From Pseudomonas sp. P5_109 (GTDB lineage Bacteria; Pseudomonadota; Gammaproteobacteria; Pseudomonadales; Pseudomonadaceae), in the NCBI RefSeq assembly GCF_034009455.1, contig NZ_CP125380.1, positions 4,539,501 to 4,603,500 on the forward strand: a DNA stretch of 64,000 nt. Direction: 5' to 3'. Position numbers and translations under genes: made by a program. Every line of letters starts with the position of its first letter. The first letter of the stretch is position 1. Under the pieces are notes generated by a model. That model did not search any database and had not been told where the DNA came from. It was given only the letters and a program-made list of their open reading frames with translations. Of the stretch, positions 1 to 8,175 are shown piece after piece.

Positions 1-2
1 GG

Positions 3-728
3 AAGCATTCCCGTGAGTTTCGGGATGTGTACGAAGAGGCGGAGCGTGCCAAGGGTTTTGCAAACCCCGATGCCCCCGGCACCATGTCCACCGCCTACTG
101 GCAATCGCAACTCCCCGCCCTTTGGCAAACCATCAACAACCGCGGGCCAGGAGAGTTCGAACCCTCCCCATGGCTACCGATACGCTGGGCCCAGCATCAG
201 ATCAAAGAGTTCGACGCCGCGCCGGTGCTGGGTTACTTGCACCGACCAATCAAAGTCTCAATGCAGGATGAACAGGGCCGGCGGCTAAAACCGGCACTAC
301 AGGCCAAGGCCCTGCAGGCTGGCTGGCTGCAAGCCCTGGAGACGTTACCCAAAGGTCAGCAACCAGTCCGCGTGTTCTATGACACCACCGACAACCGGGA
401 CGCTGAAATCGCCCTGACCAATGCCTTGCACGGCCTGAACACGGACGGCCATGGCATCGCGTTGGGTAATGTCGACGAGGGTTACGACATCGGTCGGCGT
501 CTGGGCAATACCGGGGTTAGTGGGGCGCTGGTGGAAATCAACCTGGCGACCATCGCCAGCTACCTGGACGGCGGAGCCAGCGCGGTGGTCTACGCCGGCC
601 CGGACGGTAGCCTGACGGTGCAAATGATCCACCCACCGGACGAGGCCCGCAAAGAAAAGAACCGCGAGAACCGGGGTGCCGATCCCTTCAAGTTCGGCTC
701 CCCTAGCGGCGGAGTACCCAGGACATGA
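3..728 (+). CDS. Tla3-like (DUF2875) T6SS lipase adaptor, C-terminal part, cut by window edge
   Basis: The frame is open from the first bases, so the true start lies upstream of the window. The visible 241 codons match the C-terminal half of the gene at 4761-6317 almost residue for residue, including KALQAGWLQALETLPK and EGYDIGRRLGNTGVSGALVE. Tla3 (PA0259 in P. aeruginosa) is known as the adaptor that loads the Tle3 lipase onto a VgrG spike; assignment to that family is from memory of DUF2875. Its stop (TGA at 726-728) overlaps the start of a PAAR remnant (ATG at 725), and the Tle3-like gene follows 64 bp later. This copy is therefore the natural partner of that lipase. Confidence 0.72.
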   Translation, partial: KHSREFRDVYEEAERAKGFANPDAPGTMSTAYWQSQLPALWQTINNRGPGEFEPSPWLPIRWAQHQIKEFDAAPVLGYLHRPIKVSMQDEQGRRLKPALQAKALQAGWLQALETLPKGQQPVRVFYDTTDNRDAEIALTNALHGLNTDGHGIALGNVDEGYDIGRRLGNTGVSGALVEINLATIASYLDGGASAVVYAGPDGSLTVQMIHPPDEARKEKNRENRGADPFKFGSPSGGVPRT

Positions 729-796
729 CCAATCCCCTCTGCCTGGGCGATGCATCGGCGTTACGTGACAAAGGCCCGAACGGTGACCGCCAATGA
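725..796 (+). pseudogene. PAAR gene remnant, 23 codons, coupled to the lipase gene
   Basis: A short ORF reads MTNPLCLGDAS and then leaves the PAAR sequence, ending at TGA 794-796. The two intact PAAR genes in this locus begin MTNPICLGDATSSGG and MSHPICLGDATSSGG, so the first nine or so codons are clearly homologous. It begins in an ATGA overlap with the upstream adaptor gene and ends in an ATGA overlap with the lipase start at 793. The remnant keeps the translational relay between the two large genes although the PAAR fold itself is gone. It could be a retained coupling leader or simply decay not yet removed. Confidence 0.68.
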
Positions 797-2817
797 GCAG
801 CGAAGATCCGTACTGCGTGGCGCAACTCACCACCCGCCTGATGCCCAACTGCAACACCGTGCGCAAAATGGAAGTGCCTGCCGACCTGCCGGGGGTGGTG
901 ATTTTCCTGCACGGTGTGAATGACCCCGGCGCGTCCTATGAGTCGGTGGAAACCGGGTTGTGCCAGGGGGTGAACGAGCGGCTGGATCGGCCGGATTTGA
1001 AGGCGGGGCGGTATGGGGCCAAGTACAACGAGGCTAACAGTACGCCCAGGAAGGCGTGGAAGGATAACGAGGGGCAAATACTCGACGATCCGGATACTTA
1101 CCTCTACCAGCGCGACACTGAGGCGCCCAAAACCCGCAGCCTGATGATCCCGTTTTATTGGGGCTACAGAGCCGAACCCGGAGAGATAAAACGCGATAAA
1201 AATGGCGATCCGGCTAGGCTGCGGCATCAATTCCAGGACCGGTTCGACAATCGTCTGGACCGTCACTTCGCCAAGGGCGGCGGTTTCTTTTCGAATGCCA
1301 CCAACAATCTGCTGGAGATGTACGAAGAGGGTTTCGCCAAGTGGCTGCGCCATTGGGTACAACCCACGATGCCCAACTCCCTGTACATGGGCAAGGGACC
1401 GAACCGGCGTTATTTCGTGCTCGCGGCCACCCGGCTGGCCATGCTGGTCAGCGAGATCCGTCGCGTTTCCCCCGATGAAACCATCACCATCATGGGGCAC
1501 AGCCAGGGCACGCTGATCACCTTGCTCGCCCAGGCCATGCTGGTGGATCGCAGTGAACGCTGTGCCGACTGCGCCATCATGGTGGCCTCGCCCTATTCGG
1601 TACTGCCGGATGCCACGCCGAAAAACTTGCGAACCCTGCAAACCCTGATCGACATCGTGCAACACACCACCCAATCACCCCATGCGCAACCACCCCTCAG
1701 TGCCCTGCGCTGTAGCCTGCCGGGTTATGGCGGTCGCACGGGGCCGCGCTGGTCACCCGAACAAGGCCAGCGCTTGAGTGCCGACGGGAAAACCCTGGTG
1801 TTTCCCGAGCGCGACAACCGCGGCAAGGTCTACCTGTATTTCTGCCCGGACGACACCACCGTGGCGCTGGATGATGTGCAAGGCATCGGCACTTACGGCG
1901 TGCCGGACACGCTGCCCAAAGGCGAGCCGGCCATGACCGCGCTGCAATCCATGCGTTTTTACCAGCGCTTGTGGACCAAGCGCTTGCGCGACGGCGAGCC
2001 GGTATTCGTGGGCAAGGCTGCGCAACCAGACTTCACGCGCGCCGAAGGAGAGCCGCGCTATCCCGGTGGCTGGTCAGTGGCGGCGATAGCCTCGCAAGCC
2101 GGGGTCAGTGAAGGCCAGACGCGCAACATCAATGCCGAGCAACTGCACCCACCCCATGCGCCGCAGATGTTCGGTGGTGAAGCCGTGACGGGGTCTACCC
2201 ATGAGGCAGGAAAGGATCGACCGGATGCGGTGTCGCAAAACGCTGCATTGGGCAACCCCGGTGCCTCTTTCAAATGGATTTATGTGACCAACAGCGACAA
2301 GCGACTCGACTTGGACGAAGGGCTTGTTCGCTGGAATCACGGCAAAGAGCCGGACGACCAGACTCGGGCCCTGCGCCAGACACCGGTGTCCGGCAATCCG
2401 ATGCTCAATCGTAAGGACCACTACCGCATCTACCGCGAGGAAACCCCTAGCGAAATCCGTGCGCGCATGCAAGTTGATCAGAAGGAATGGACTGACAACA
2501 GCTATCACTCGGCAGTTTTGCGTAGCCCGCAGAACCATCGCTGGGTGACGGCGATGGACATTGCGATTGGGCAGGCCAAGTGTCTGGATGATCCGGTGAT
2601 GCGGGAGGTGTTGGTGGCGATTGCGGATTGGAAGATGGATGAAAATCGATTTGAAGTAGTCAGCAGTTTTCTGGGTTGGTCGCGACTGAGTGCAAAGGCG
2701 CGGGCGTTGGTAAAGGCCAGTTATCAGTATTACGACAAGGGTAAGTTTCCTTCAAACGAGCTGGTTTCGCTAACGCCGCCAGCACTAATAATCGGCTCGA
2801 AGGGAAAAGGTGCATGA
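793..2817 (+). CDS. Tle3-like T6SS antibacterial lipase effector
   Basis: The protein has 674 residues and no signal peptide. It is an alpha/beta hydrolase: an FLHGVND strand-loop lies near residue 36, and the nucleophile elbow GHSQG has Ser237 at its centre. A CPDDTTVALDD segment near residue 350 probably carries the acidic triad residue. The long C-terminal part (about 440-674) fits the DUF3274 region of Tle3 phospholipases (PA0260 family), which are delivered by T6SS to the target periplasm. The start is fixed by an ATGA overlap with the PAAR remnant, and the stop overlaps the next adaptor gene by ATGA (2814). The family call rests on motif, length and adaptor neighbours. Confidence 0.8.
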   Translation: MSSEDPYCVAQLTTRLMPNCNTVRKMEVPADLPGVVIFLHGVNDPGASYESVETGLCQGVNERLDRPDLKAGRYGAKYNEANSTPRKAWKDNEGQILDDPDTYLYQRDTEAPKTRSLMIPFYWGYRAEPGEIKRDKNGDPARLRHQFQDRFDNRLDRHFAKGGGFFSNATNNLLEMYEEGFAKWLRHWVQPTMPNSLYMGKGPNRRYFVLAATRLAMLVSEIRRVSPDETITIMGHSQGTLITLLAQAMLVDRSERCADCAIMVASPYSVLPDATPKNLRTLQTLIDIVQHTTQSPHAQPPLSALRCSLPGYGGRTGPRWSPEQGQRLSADGKTLVFPERDNRGKVYLYFCPDDTTVALDDVQGIGTYGVPDTLPKGEPAMTALQSMRFYQRLWTKRLRDGEPVFVGKAAQPDFTRAEGEPRYPGGWSVAAIASQAGVSEGQTRNINAEQLHPPHAPQMFGGEAVTGSTHEAGKDRPDAVSQNAALGNPGASFKWIYVTNSDKRLDLDEGLVRWNHGKEPDDQTRALRQTPVSGNPMLNRKDHYRIYREETPSEIRARMQVDQKEWTDNSYHSAVLRSPQNHRWVTAMDIAIGQAKCLDDPVMREVLVAIADWKMDENRFEVVSSFLGWSRLSAKARALVKASYQYYDKGKFPSNELVSLTPPALIIGSKGKGA

Positions 2818-4493
2818 GGGATCGCCAGCAGGACAAATCACAGCGGCCGAAGCTGAAGGGCTATCTCTGGACTGCGGGGGTACTGATAGCTATTGGGCTT
2901 GGTTTTTTACTCGTCGTCATCTACACCGCACAGGCTGAAAACAGGGAGTTGGGGGATATGAGCGCCGTGATGCTTAAGGGAGCAGCAAGTATTTTTGGCG
3001 CGCTGGTGTTGACCTACAGCGGGCACTGGTTTGGTAAGGCCGTAGCCTACGAAGAGGCAGAGCTCGCGGCCTACAAATCAAAAGTCATGGCCGAAAGAGC
3101 CGAGCACATCGCTACCCAGGAGCGTACTTATGCGCTGGAAATACGGGGAACGGGGCTTGCCGTTGATAATTGGCATCAATCATCAATTTGGCGGGAAATC
3201 AAAAAGACCAACAACAATTTCACTTCGATCTATTCGCGAGACCCCAAGGATTATGACACTTCAGTGAGTTCTCGAGAGATCACCCAAAAAATCAACATAC
3301 GCGTTGCGTTCAAGCATTCAGCCAGCGACTCAGTGGCCTACTGGCCAATTCCGGTGTTTGCGTTGGGACCACCAGATCCTTATGAAAAAGGCTACAAAGC
3401 TGCTGGTCTGATCAACTCAGGTCGAAATGCTGCCACTTTGGGGGTGACACAGTTTCTCTGGCAAAGCGACGAAAACACCGCTCATGCCCAAGCAATGATC
3501 GAACGGCTTTTCGTATTTTTTGACGACAACCCACAAGTGCCACAGGCATTGATCGTTAGCAAGGACGGCGATGTGTCCCAAAGCGTTTACCGAAAGCGCG
3601 GCACCCCCGGCCTGCAAAACGTCCATGCGGTCCCGACTGTATTCGAAAGCATGACTGGCTTGCTCGTCACCCGTTCGGATCGGGTAGACCGTTACATCCG
3701 CCCCTTTGCCACCCACGATTCAGAGGACAACCAGAACAAAAATACCGACATGGGCAAGTTGTGGGCGTACTACTGGAATCGTGATGCTGCGTTCATCGAT
3801 TGGTATGAAAATGCTGAGCGGGCAAGGGGTGTGGAAGAACCAAATGCCCCCAGCACCATGTCCTCCACCTACTGGCAATCGCAACTCCCCACCCTCTGGC
3901 AAACCCTGAGCAACCGAGGCCCCGGCCATTTCGAACCCTCCGCATGGCTACCGGTGCGCTGGGCCGAACATCAAGTCAAGGAGTTCGATAAAGCCCCGGT
4001 CCTGGGCTACCTGCACCGCCCGATCAAAATCCCGATGCATGACGACAACGGCAAACCACTCAAACCCGCGCTACAGGCCAAGGCGCTACAAGCAGGCTGG
4101 CTAAAGGCACTGGAAACCCTGCCCAAGGATGAAAAACCGGTACGCGTGTTTTACGACAGCACCGACAACACCTCAGGCGAAATTGCCCTGACCATTGCGT
4201 TGCACGGCCTCAATGTCGATGGATCCGGCCTCGAACTGGGCAATGTCGACGAGGGCTACGACATCGGTCGGCGCCTGGGCAACACCGGCGTCAGTAGCGC
4301 TTTGGTCGAAATCAACCTCGCCACAATTGCCAGCTATCAGGAAGGTGGTGTCAGCGCGGTGGTGTACACCGGCGAAGACGGCAGCGTCACCGTGCAAATG
4401 GTTCGCCCGCCAGACGAAGCCCGTAAAACGAAGAACCAGCAAACCCACGGTGCCGACCCGTTCAGGTTTCGCATGCCGGGAGCAAAACCATGA
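2814..4493 (+). CDS. Tla3-like (DUF2875) adaptor with two N-terminal membrane segments
   Basis: The protein has 559 residues. Two hydrophobic segments (about 18-38 and 54-71) precede a basic/acidic helix and then the adaptor body shared with the copies at 3-728 and 4761-6317. A positive N-terminus (R2, R4, K8, R11, K13, K15) suggests an inside N-terminus and, with two spans, a cytoplasmic body, as expected for an effector-loading adaptor. It starts inside the lipase stop (ATGA) and its own stop overlaps the PAAR start at 4490. The known P. aeruginosa Tla3 was described as cytoplasmic, so the membrane anchor is a departure. Whether it serves the Tle3-like gene just upstream or another effector is not visible. 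Confidence 0.7.
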   Translation: MRDRQQDKSQRPKLKGYLWTAGVLIAIGLGFLLVVIYTAQAENRELGDMSAVMLKGAASIFGALVLTYSGHWFGKAVAYEEAELAAYKSKVMAERAEHIATQERTYALEIRGTGLAVDNWHQSSIWREIKKTNNNFTSIYSRDPKDYDTSVSSREITQKINIRVAFKHSASDSVAYWPIPVFALGPPDPYEKGYKAAGLINSGRNAATLGVTQFLWQSDENTAHAQAMIERLFVFFDDNPQVPQALIVSKDGDVSQSVYRKRGTPGLQNVHAVPTVFESMTGLLVTRSDRVDRYIRPFATHDSEDNQNKNTDMGKLWAYYWNRDAAFIDWYENAERARGVEEPNAPSTMSSTYWQSQLPTLWQTLSNRGPGHFEPSAWLPVRWAEHQVKEFDKAPVLGYLHRPIKIPMHDDNGKPLKPALQAKALQAGWLKALETLPKDEKPVRVFYDSTDNTSGEIALTIALHGLNVDGSGLELGNVDEGYDIGRRLGNTGVSSALVEINLATIASYQEGGVSAVVYTGEDGSVTVQMVRPPDEARKTKNQQTHGADPFRFRMPGAKP

Positions 4494-4759
4494 CCAATCC
4501 CATCTGCCTGGGCGATGCCACCAGCAGTGGCGGCAGCGTCGTCTCCTGCCAGCTCGAAGGCACGCATACCCTCAAAGGAAAAACACCGGCGGTGCTGGGC
4601 GACAGGGCTACCTGCCCACTGCACGTGGGCGAGTTTGCCTTCGTCGAAGGACATCCGCGCCGGCGTATGAACGGCATTCCCCTCGTACTGCAAGGCCATC
4701 TCCTGGCCTGCGGTTGTCATGCGGTGGCGAGCAATGCTTTGAACGTACGGGTTACCTGA
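4490..4759 (+). CDS. PAAR-domain T6SS spike-tip protein (copy 1)
   Basis: This 89-residue protein is a stand-alone PAAR domain that would cap a VgrG trimer and help load cargo. It shows the usual small repeats of Gly-rich turns (LGDATSSGG, AVLGDRATCPLH, LQGHLLACGCHAVAS), with His and Cys residues that would bind the tip metal. It is 89 residues like the copy at 6314 and differs from it at only about a dozen positions. The ATG overlaps the preceding adaptor stop, and the following adaptor begins one base after its TGA. Confidence 0.9.
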   Translation: MTNPICLGDATSSGGSVVSCQLEGTHTLKGKTPAVLGDRATCPLHVGEFAFVEGHPRRRMNGIPLVLQGHLLACGCHAVASNALNVRVT

Positions 4760-4760
4760 C

Positions 4761-6317
4761 GTGGAGCTTCGTAAGATCAACCCGGTACTGCGCTGGGGAA
4801 TCGCCGCCATCCTGGGCCCCTTGCTGCTGATTTTCAGCGTCCACTGGTGGGGCAAGGCCGTGGCCAGTGAAAAGGCAGGACTTGCCGCCTATAAAGCCAA
4901 CGTCATGGCGCAAATCGCCGAGCAGCAAGCCACGCAAGTGCGGACTTACGCATTGGAAATCCGCGGGGCTGGGCTTGGGATCTACCAGGACCACCAATCG
5001 GAGATCTGGCAATTCATCAAGAAAAAAAAGAACAACTTTGTGTCGATTTACTCACGAGATCCCAAGGACTACAAGGCATCACTACGATCCAGAGAAAACT
5101 CCAGAGATATCAAAATCCGTGTGGCGTTCAAGCATTCGGCAGGCGCGTCAGTAGCGTACTGGCCAATCCCGGTGTTTTCCATCGCACCGCCCAAGCAACC
5201 TTCAGATACCGGGGCGGCGAGTAATATCCTCGGCGGTCGCAATGCCGCAACCTTGGGCGTCACGCTCTTTTTATGGCAGGACGCGGAAAATACAACCCAT
5301 GCCCAAGGCATGATCGAGCGATTGTTCCAGTTCTTTGATGACAACCCCGAAGTGCCCCAAGCCTTGATCGTGAGCGAGGACGGCGACGTCACGCGAAACG
5401 GTTTACGCGTGGCTGGTACCCCTGGCTTGCAGAACGGCCATGTCGTCCCCACGGTGTACGAAAGCATGACCGGACTGCTGGTCACTCGCTCGGATAGGGT
5501 GGATCGGTACATTCGCCGTTATGCCACCCACGAACGTGAGGACAACCAGAACAAAGACACTGATTTGGGTAAGTTGTGGGCGTTTTACTGGAAACAATCC
5601 CGTGAGTTTCTAGATGTGTACGAAGAGGCGGAGCGTGCCAAAGGCGCTCAAGATCCCTTAGCTCCCGGCACCATGTCCACCGCCTACTGGCAATCCCAAC
5701 TCCCCGCCCTTTGGCAAACCATCAGCAACCGCGGGCCAGGAGAGTTCGAACCCTCCCCCTGGCTACCCATCCGCTGGGCCCAGCACCAGGTCAAAGAGTT
5801 CGACGCCGCGCCGGTGCTGGGTTTTTTACACCGACCGATCAAGGTCTCGATGCAGGATGAACACGGTCAGCGGCTAAAACCGGCGTTGCAGGCCAAGGCC
5901 CTGCAGGCAGGCTGGCTGCAAGCCCTGGAGACGTTACCCAAAGGGCAGCAACCGGTCCGCGTGTTCTATGACACCACCGACAACCGGGACGCAGAAATCG
6001 CCCTGACTAACGCCTTGCAAGGCCTGAACACGGACGGCCATGGCATCGAGTTGGGTAATGTCGACGAGGGTTACGACATCGGTCGGCGTCTGGGCAATAC
6101 CGGGGTTAGTGGGGCCCTGGTGGAAATCAACCTGGCAACCATCGCCAGCTACCTGGACGGCGGAGCCAGCGCGGTGGTCTACGCCGGCCCGGACGGCAGC
6201 CTGACAGTACAAATGATCCGCCCGCCGGACGATGCACGAAAAGAAAAGAACCGCGAGAACCGTGGTGCCGATCCCTTCAAGTTCGGCTCCCCTAACGGCG
6301 GAGTACCCAGGACATGA
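4761..6317 (+). CDS. Tla3-like (DUF2875) adaptor with one N-terminal membrane segment
   Basis: The protein has 518 residues and begins at a GTG one base after the PAAR stop. One hydrophobic segment (about 11-29) is followed by the same body as the 559-residue copy. The positive N-terminal flank (R4, K5, R11) predicts N-in/C-out, which would place this body in the periplasm, opposite to the two-span copy. From about base 5600 onward it is nearly identical to the partial copy at 3-728, pointing to recent duplication or gene conversion. Its stop overlaps the second PAAR gene (ATGA at 6314). A start further upstream inside the PAAR gene cannot be fully excluded. Confidence 0.7.
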   Translation: MELRKINPVLRWGIAAILGPLLLIFSVHWWGKAVASEKAGLAAYKANVMAQIAEQQATQVRTYALEIRGAGLGIYQDHQSEIWQFIKKKKNNFVSIYSRDPKDYKASLRSRENSRDIKIRVAFKHSAGASVAYWPIPVFSIAPPKQPSDTGAASNILGGRNAATLGVTLFLWQDAENTTHAQGMIERLFQFFDDNPEVPQALIVSEDGDVTRNGLRVAGTPGLQNGHVVPTVYESMTGLLVTRSDRVDRYIRRYATHEREDNQNKDTDLGKLWAFYWKQSREFLDVYEEAERAKGAQDPLAPGTMSTAYWQSQLPALWQTISNRGPGEFEPSPWLPIRWAQHQVKEFDAAPVLGFLHRPIKVSMQDEHGQRLKPALQAKALQAGWLQALETLPKGQQPVRVFYDTTDNRDAEIALTNALQGLNTDGHGIELGNVDEGYDIGRRLGNTGVSGALVEINLATIASYLDGGASAVVYAGPDGSLTVQMIRPPDDARKEKNRENRGADPFKFGSPNGGVPRT

Positions 6318-6583
6318 GCCATCCCATTTGCCTTGGCGATGCCACCAGCAGTGGCGGCAAGGTGGTTTCCTGCCAGCTCGAAGGCACGCATACCCTCAAT
6401 GGAAAAACTCCTGCAGTGCTGGGCGACAAAGCTACCTGTCCACTGCATCTGGGCGAGTTTGCCTTCGTAGAAGGGCATCCGCGCCGGCGTATGAACGGCA
6501 TTGAGCTCGTTTTGCAAGGCCATCTCCTGGCCTGCGGTTGTCATGCGGTGGCGAGCAATGCTCAGAATGTGCAGGTGGTCTAG
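6314..6583 (+). CDS. PAAR-domain T6SS spike-tip protein (copy 2)
   Basis: This is an 89-residue PAAR protein, a close paralogue of the gene at 4490, with the same three glycine-rich turns and the same C-terminal ACGCHAVASNAQNV segment. It ends the T6SS cargo operon in this window; a candidate terminator follows near 6625-6667. Having two PAAR genes each directly behind a DUF2875 adaptor suggests adaptor-PAAR pairs as the duplicated unit. No VgrG is visible, so these tips must pair with a spike encoded elsewhere or upstream of the window. Confidence 0.9.
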   Translation: MSHPICLGDATSSGGKVVSCQLEGTHTLNGKTPAVLGDKATCPLHLGEFAFVEGHPRRRMNGIELVLQGHLLACGCHAVASNAQNVQVV

Positions 6584-6624
6584 ACCGAAACACCGGATTT
6601 TCTCTTTGTTGCGGGGCGACCGGT

Positions 6625-6667
6625 GGCCCCCGGAGTGATACTCGGGCTCATCAGCCGGGCTTTTTTG
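6625..6667 (+). terminator. Candidate rho-independent terminator of the T6SS operon
   Basis: A GC-rich stretch with CCCGGAGTGATACTCGGG (one bulged G) and a second pairing of GCCCCCGG with CCGGGC runs directly into TTTTTT at 6661-6666. The two foldings compete, so the exact stem is uncertain. Confidence 0.5.
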
Positions 6668-6717
6668 CAGGCTGATGATCTATCCTGTGTCTCCCCGATT
6701 CCACCCCGGAGACACCC

Positions 6718-7008
6718 GTGCCCACCCTCACCGCCCGCGAGGTTTACCAGCCGTTGCGCGACGCCGCCCAGGGTATTCGCACGTTCAAGCGTCTCGATGA
6801 ACACTGCAAGTCTGGTCATGTACAGGTCGACATCGACGGCTGGCAACTGACTCTGGAGGTCGACGCCGGCCACTTGCGCCACTGCCTGCACGGCCAATGC
6901 CCCGATGGCCGCGAGTATGCGCTCGACATCGGGCAGCGCTTCGGTACCGACCCGGTGAGTTTGCTCAGCACCTGGGAACTGGCGCAGATTGAACGGCTGC
7001 TCGCCTGA
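6718..7008 (+). CDS. Small conserved protein of unknown function
   Basis: The protein has 96 residues with a GTG start preceded by CCGGAGAC (about 6 nt spacing). It begins PTLTAREVYQPLRDAAQGIR and has a HVQVDIDGWQLTLEVDAG core followed by a CPDGREYAL segment. No signal peptide, membrane segment or known catalytic motif is visible. It resembles short Pseudomonas proteins that I remember only as uncharacterised. It stands alone between the T6SS operon and the secreted chorismate mutase. Confidence 0.75.
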   Translation: MPTLTAREVYQPLRDAAQGIRTFKRLDEHCKSGHVQVDIDGWQLTLEVDAGHLRHCLHGQCPDGREYALDIGQRFGTDPVSLLSTWELAQIERLLA

Positions 7009-7089
7009 ATCCTTCGCAACCTATCGTTCCCTGGCCGCACTTGTGATACACAAGCCGGAGTGATTCCTGCGTCCAAGGAGATTCCGTCC

Positions 7090-7662
7090 ATGCCCCGTTC
7101 CCTACGCCTGCCGCACTGGCTGGCCTGTACCCTGCTCGGCTTGCTCGCTGGCGGCGCCCAGGCCAGCACCACGCCCCCGGCGCCCGATGCCCTGCAACCG
7201 TTGCTGGCGACGATGAATGAGCGCTTGTACATCAGTGAACTGGTGGCGCTGACCAAGTGGGACAGCGGCAAGCCGATCCAGGACAACGCCCGGGAGGCGC
7301 AAGTCATCGCCAACGCGCGCAAGCAGGCGACCCAGCGCCAGCTCGACCCCGATGATGTCGCCGACCTGATCGCCGCCCAGATCGAAGCGAGCAAACTGGT
7401 GCAATACGGCCGGTTCGCACAATGGCAAGCGGCGCACAAGGCACCGGATACGCCACGGCCGGACCTCAATAACCAGATCCGGCCGAAGCTCGACACACTG
7501 CAAAACCTGCTGCTCAAGCAGTACGCCGCGTTCCTGCCCTACCGCAAGGACCCGAACTGCCCGCAATGGCTGGCCACCGAACGCTCCGCGCTGATCAAGG
7601 ATTACCTGCATGGCCAGGCGATGATTCGGGCGACGGGGGAGTTGTGCGTGGTGGGTCGATGA
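7090..7662 (+). CDS. Periplasmic chorismate mutase (AroQ-gamma type)
   Basis: This 190-residue protein would convert chorismate to prephenate outside the cytoplasm. It has a cleavable signal (hydrophobic LACTLLGLLAGGAQA ending near residue 24), then the all-helical AroQ fold with the MNERLYISELVALTKWDSG segment and a following P-I-D-x-x-RE stretch that carries active-site Arg, Lys and Glu residues. Two Cys in the C-terminal part (PNCPQW and GELCV) could form a disulfide as in other secreted AroQ proteins. ATG 7090 is chosen because AAGGAG ends 8 nt upstream; a TTG/GTG-type extension to 7060 lacks a ribosome site. Confidence 0.88.
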   Translation: MPRSLRLPHWLACTLLGLLAGGAQASTTPPAPDALQPLLATMNERLYISELVALTKWDSGKPIQDNAREAQVIANARKQATQRQLDPDDVADLIAAQIEASKLVQYGRFAQWQAAHKAPDTPRPDLNNQIRPKLDTLQNLLLKQYAAFLPYRKDPNCPQWLATERSALIKDYLHGQAMIRATGELCVVGR

Positions 7663-7680
7663 CAGTGCAGTGATCCAGAC

Positions 7681-7715
7681 AAAAAGCCCCGCCCAATCAG
7701 CCGGGCTTTTTCATC
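7681..7715 (+). terminator. Rho-independent terminator after the chorismate mutase gene
   Basis: AAAAAGCCC at 7681-7689 pairs with GGGCTTTTT at 7703-7711, with a short internal loop, giving a stem flanked by A and T tracts. It lies 20 bp after the chorismate mutase stop. Confidence 0.85.
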
Positions 7716-7727
7716 GGCAGCCCCACA

Positions 7728-7788
7728 GATGTAAAACACCCTTTACATCGATAAAATCTCCGGCGAGTATGTAAAGGGTCTTTTACAT
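7728..7788 (+). promoter_or_regulatory. Two palindromic operators flanking a promoter for the membrane/XRE pair
   Basis: Site 1 (7728-7749) is GATGTAAA-N6-TTTACATC with perfect 8-bp arms. Site 2 (7769-7788) is ATGTAAA-N6-TTTACAT with perfect 7-bp arms. Both share the TGTAAA-N6-TTTACA core. A good -10 element, TAAAAT at 7752-7757, lies between them, so bound repressor would cover the -35 region and the start of transcription. The natural candidate to bind is the XRE regulator encoded by the second gene. AGGAG at 7790-7794 serves the ATG at 7801. Confidence 0.75.
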
Positions 7789-7800
7789 CAGGAGCAAGCA

Positions 7801-8175
7801 ATGAAACGCTATTACATGGAAATGGGCGCTGCGACGGCGCTGTACTCGATATTGCTGATCGTGTCGCTCATCCTGCTCAAGGATCAGCAAGAGATGGCCA
7901 TGGCGCTGAAGATCATCATCACGCTACTGCCTGTGATTCCTGCGGGGCTGATGTGTTGGGCGGTGGTGCGCAATATGCGCACGCTGGACGAAATGCATTT
8001 GCGCATTCAGTACGAGGCGCTCGGTTTTGCCTTTGCCGCTTCGGCATTGCTGACCTTCACTTACGGCTTTCTGGAGAATGTCGGCTTTCCACACGTGTCC
8101 TGGGTCTGTGTGTGGCCAGTGATGGGCCTGATGTGGATGATCGGCCTTAGACTTGCCAAGCGGCGTTATCAATGA
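7801..8175 (+). CDS. Small four-span membrane protein paired with an XRE regulator
   Basis: This 124-residue protein has four predicted membrane segments (about 9-26, 35-55, 73-92 and 100-118) and a basic C-terminus (AKRRYQ). No enzyme motif is visible. It overlaps the XRE gene by ATGA at 8172, so the two are translationally coupled. Pairs of a small membrane protein and a 66-residue XRE protein are common in bacteria, and the membrane partner is usually of unknown role. Tandem TGTAAA palindromes upstream suggest autoregulation of the pair. Confidence 0.85.
   Translation: MKRYYMEMGAATALYSILLIVSLILLKDQQEMAMALKIIITLLPVIPAGLMCWAVVRNMRTLDEMHLRIQYEALGFAFAASALLTFTYGFLENVGFPHVSWVCVWPVMGLMWMIGLRLAKRRYQ

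Noticed and set aside
793..2817. Reading the Tle3-like gene as an ordinary secreted lipase
   Set aside because: No signal peptide, and the gene is locked between DUF2875 and PAAR genes, so T6SS delivery fits better.
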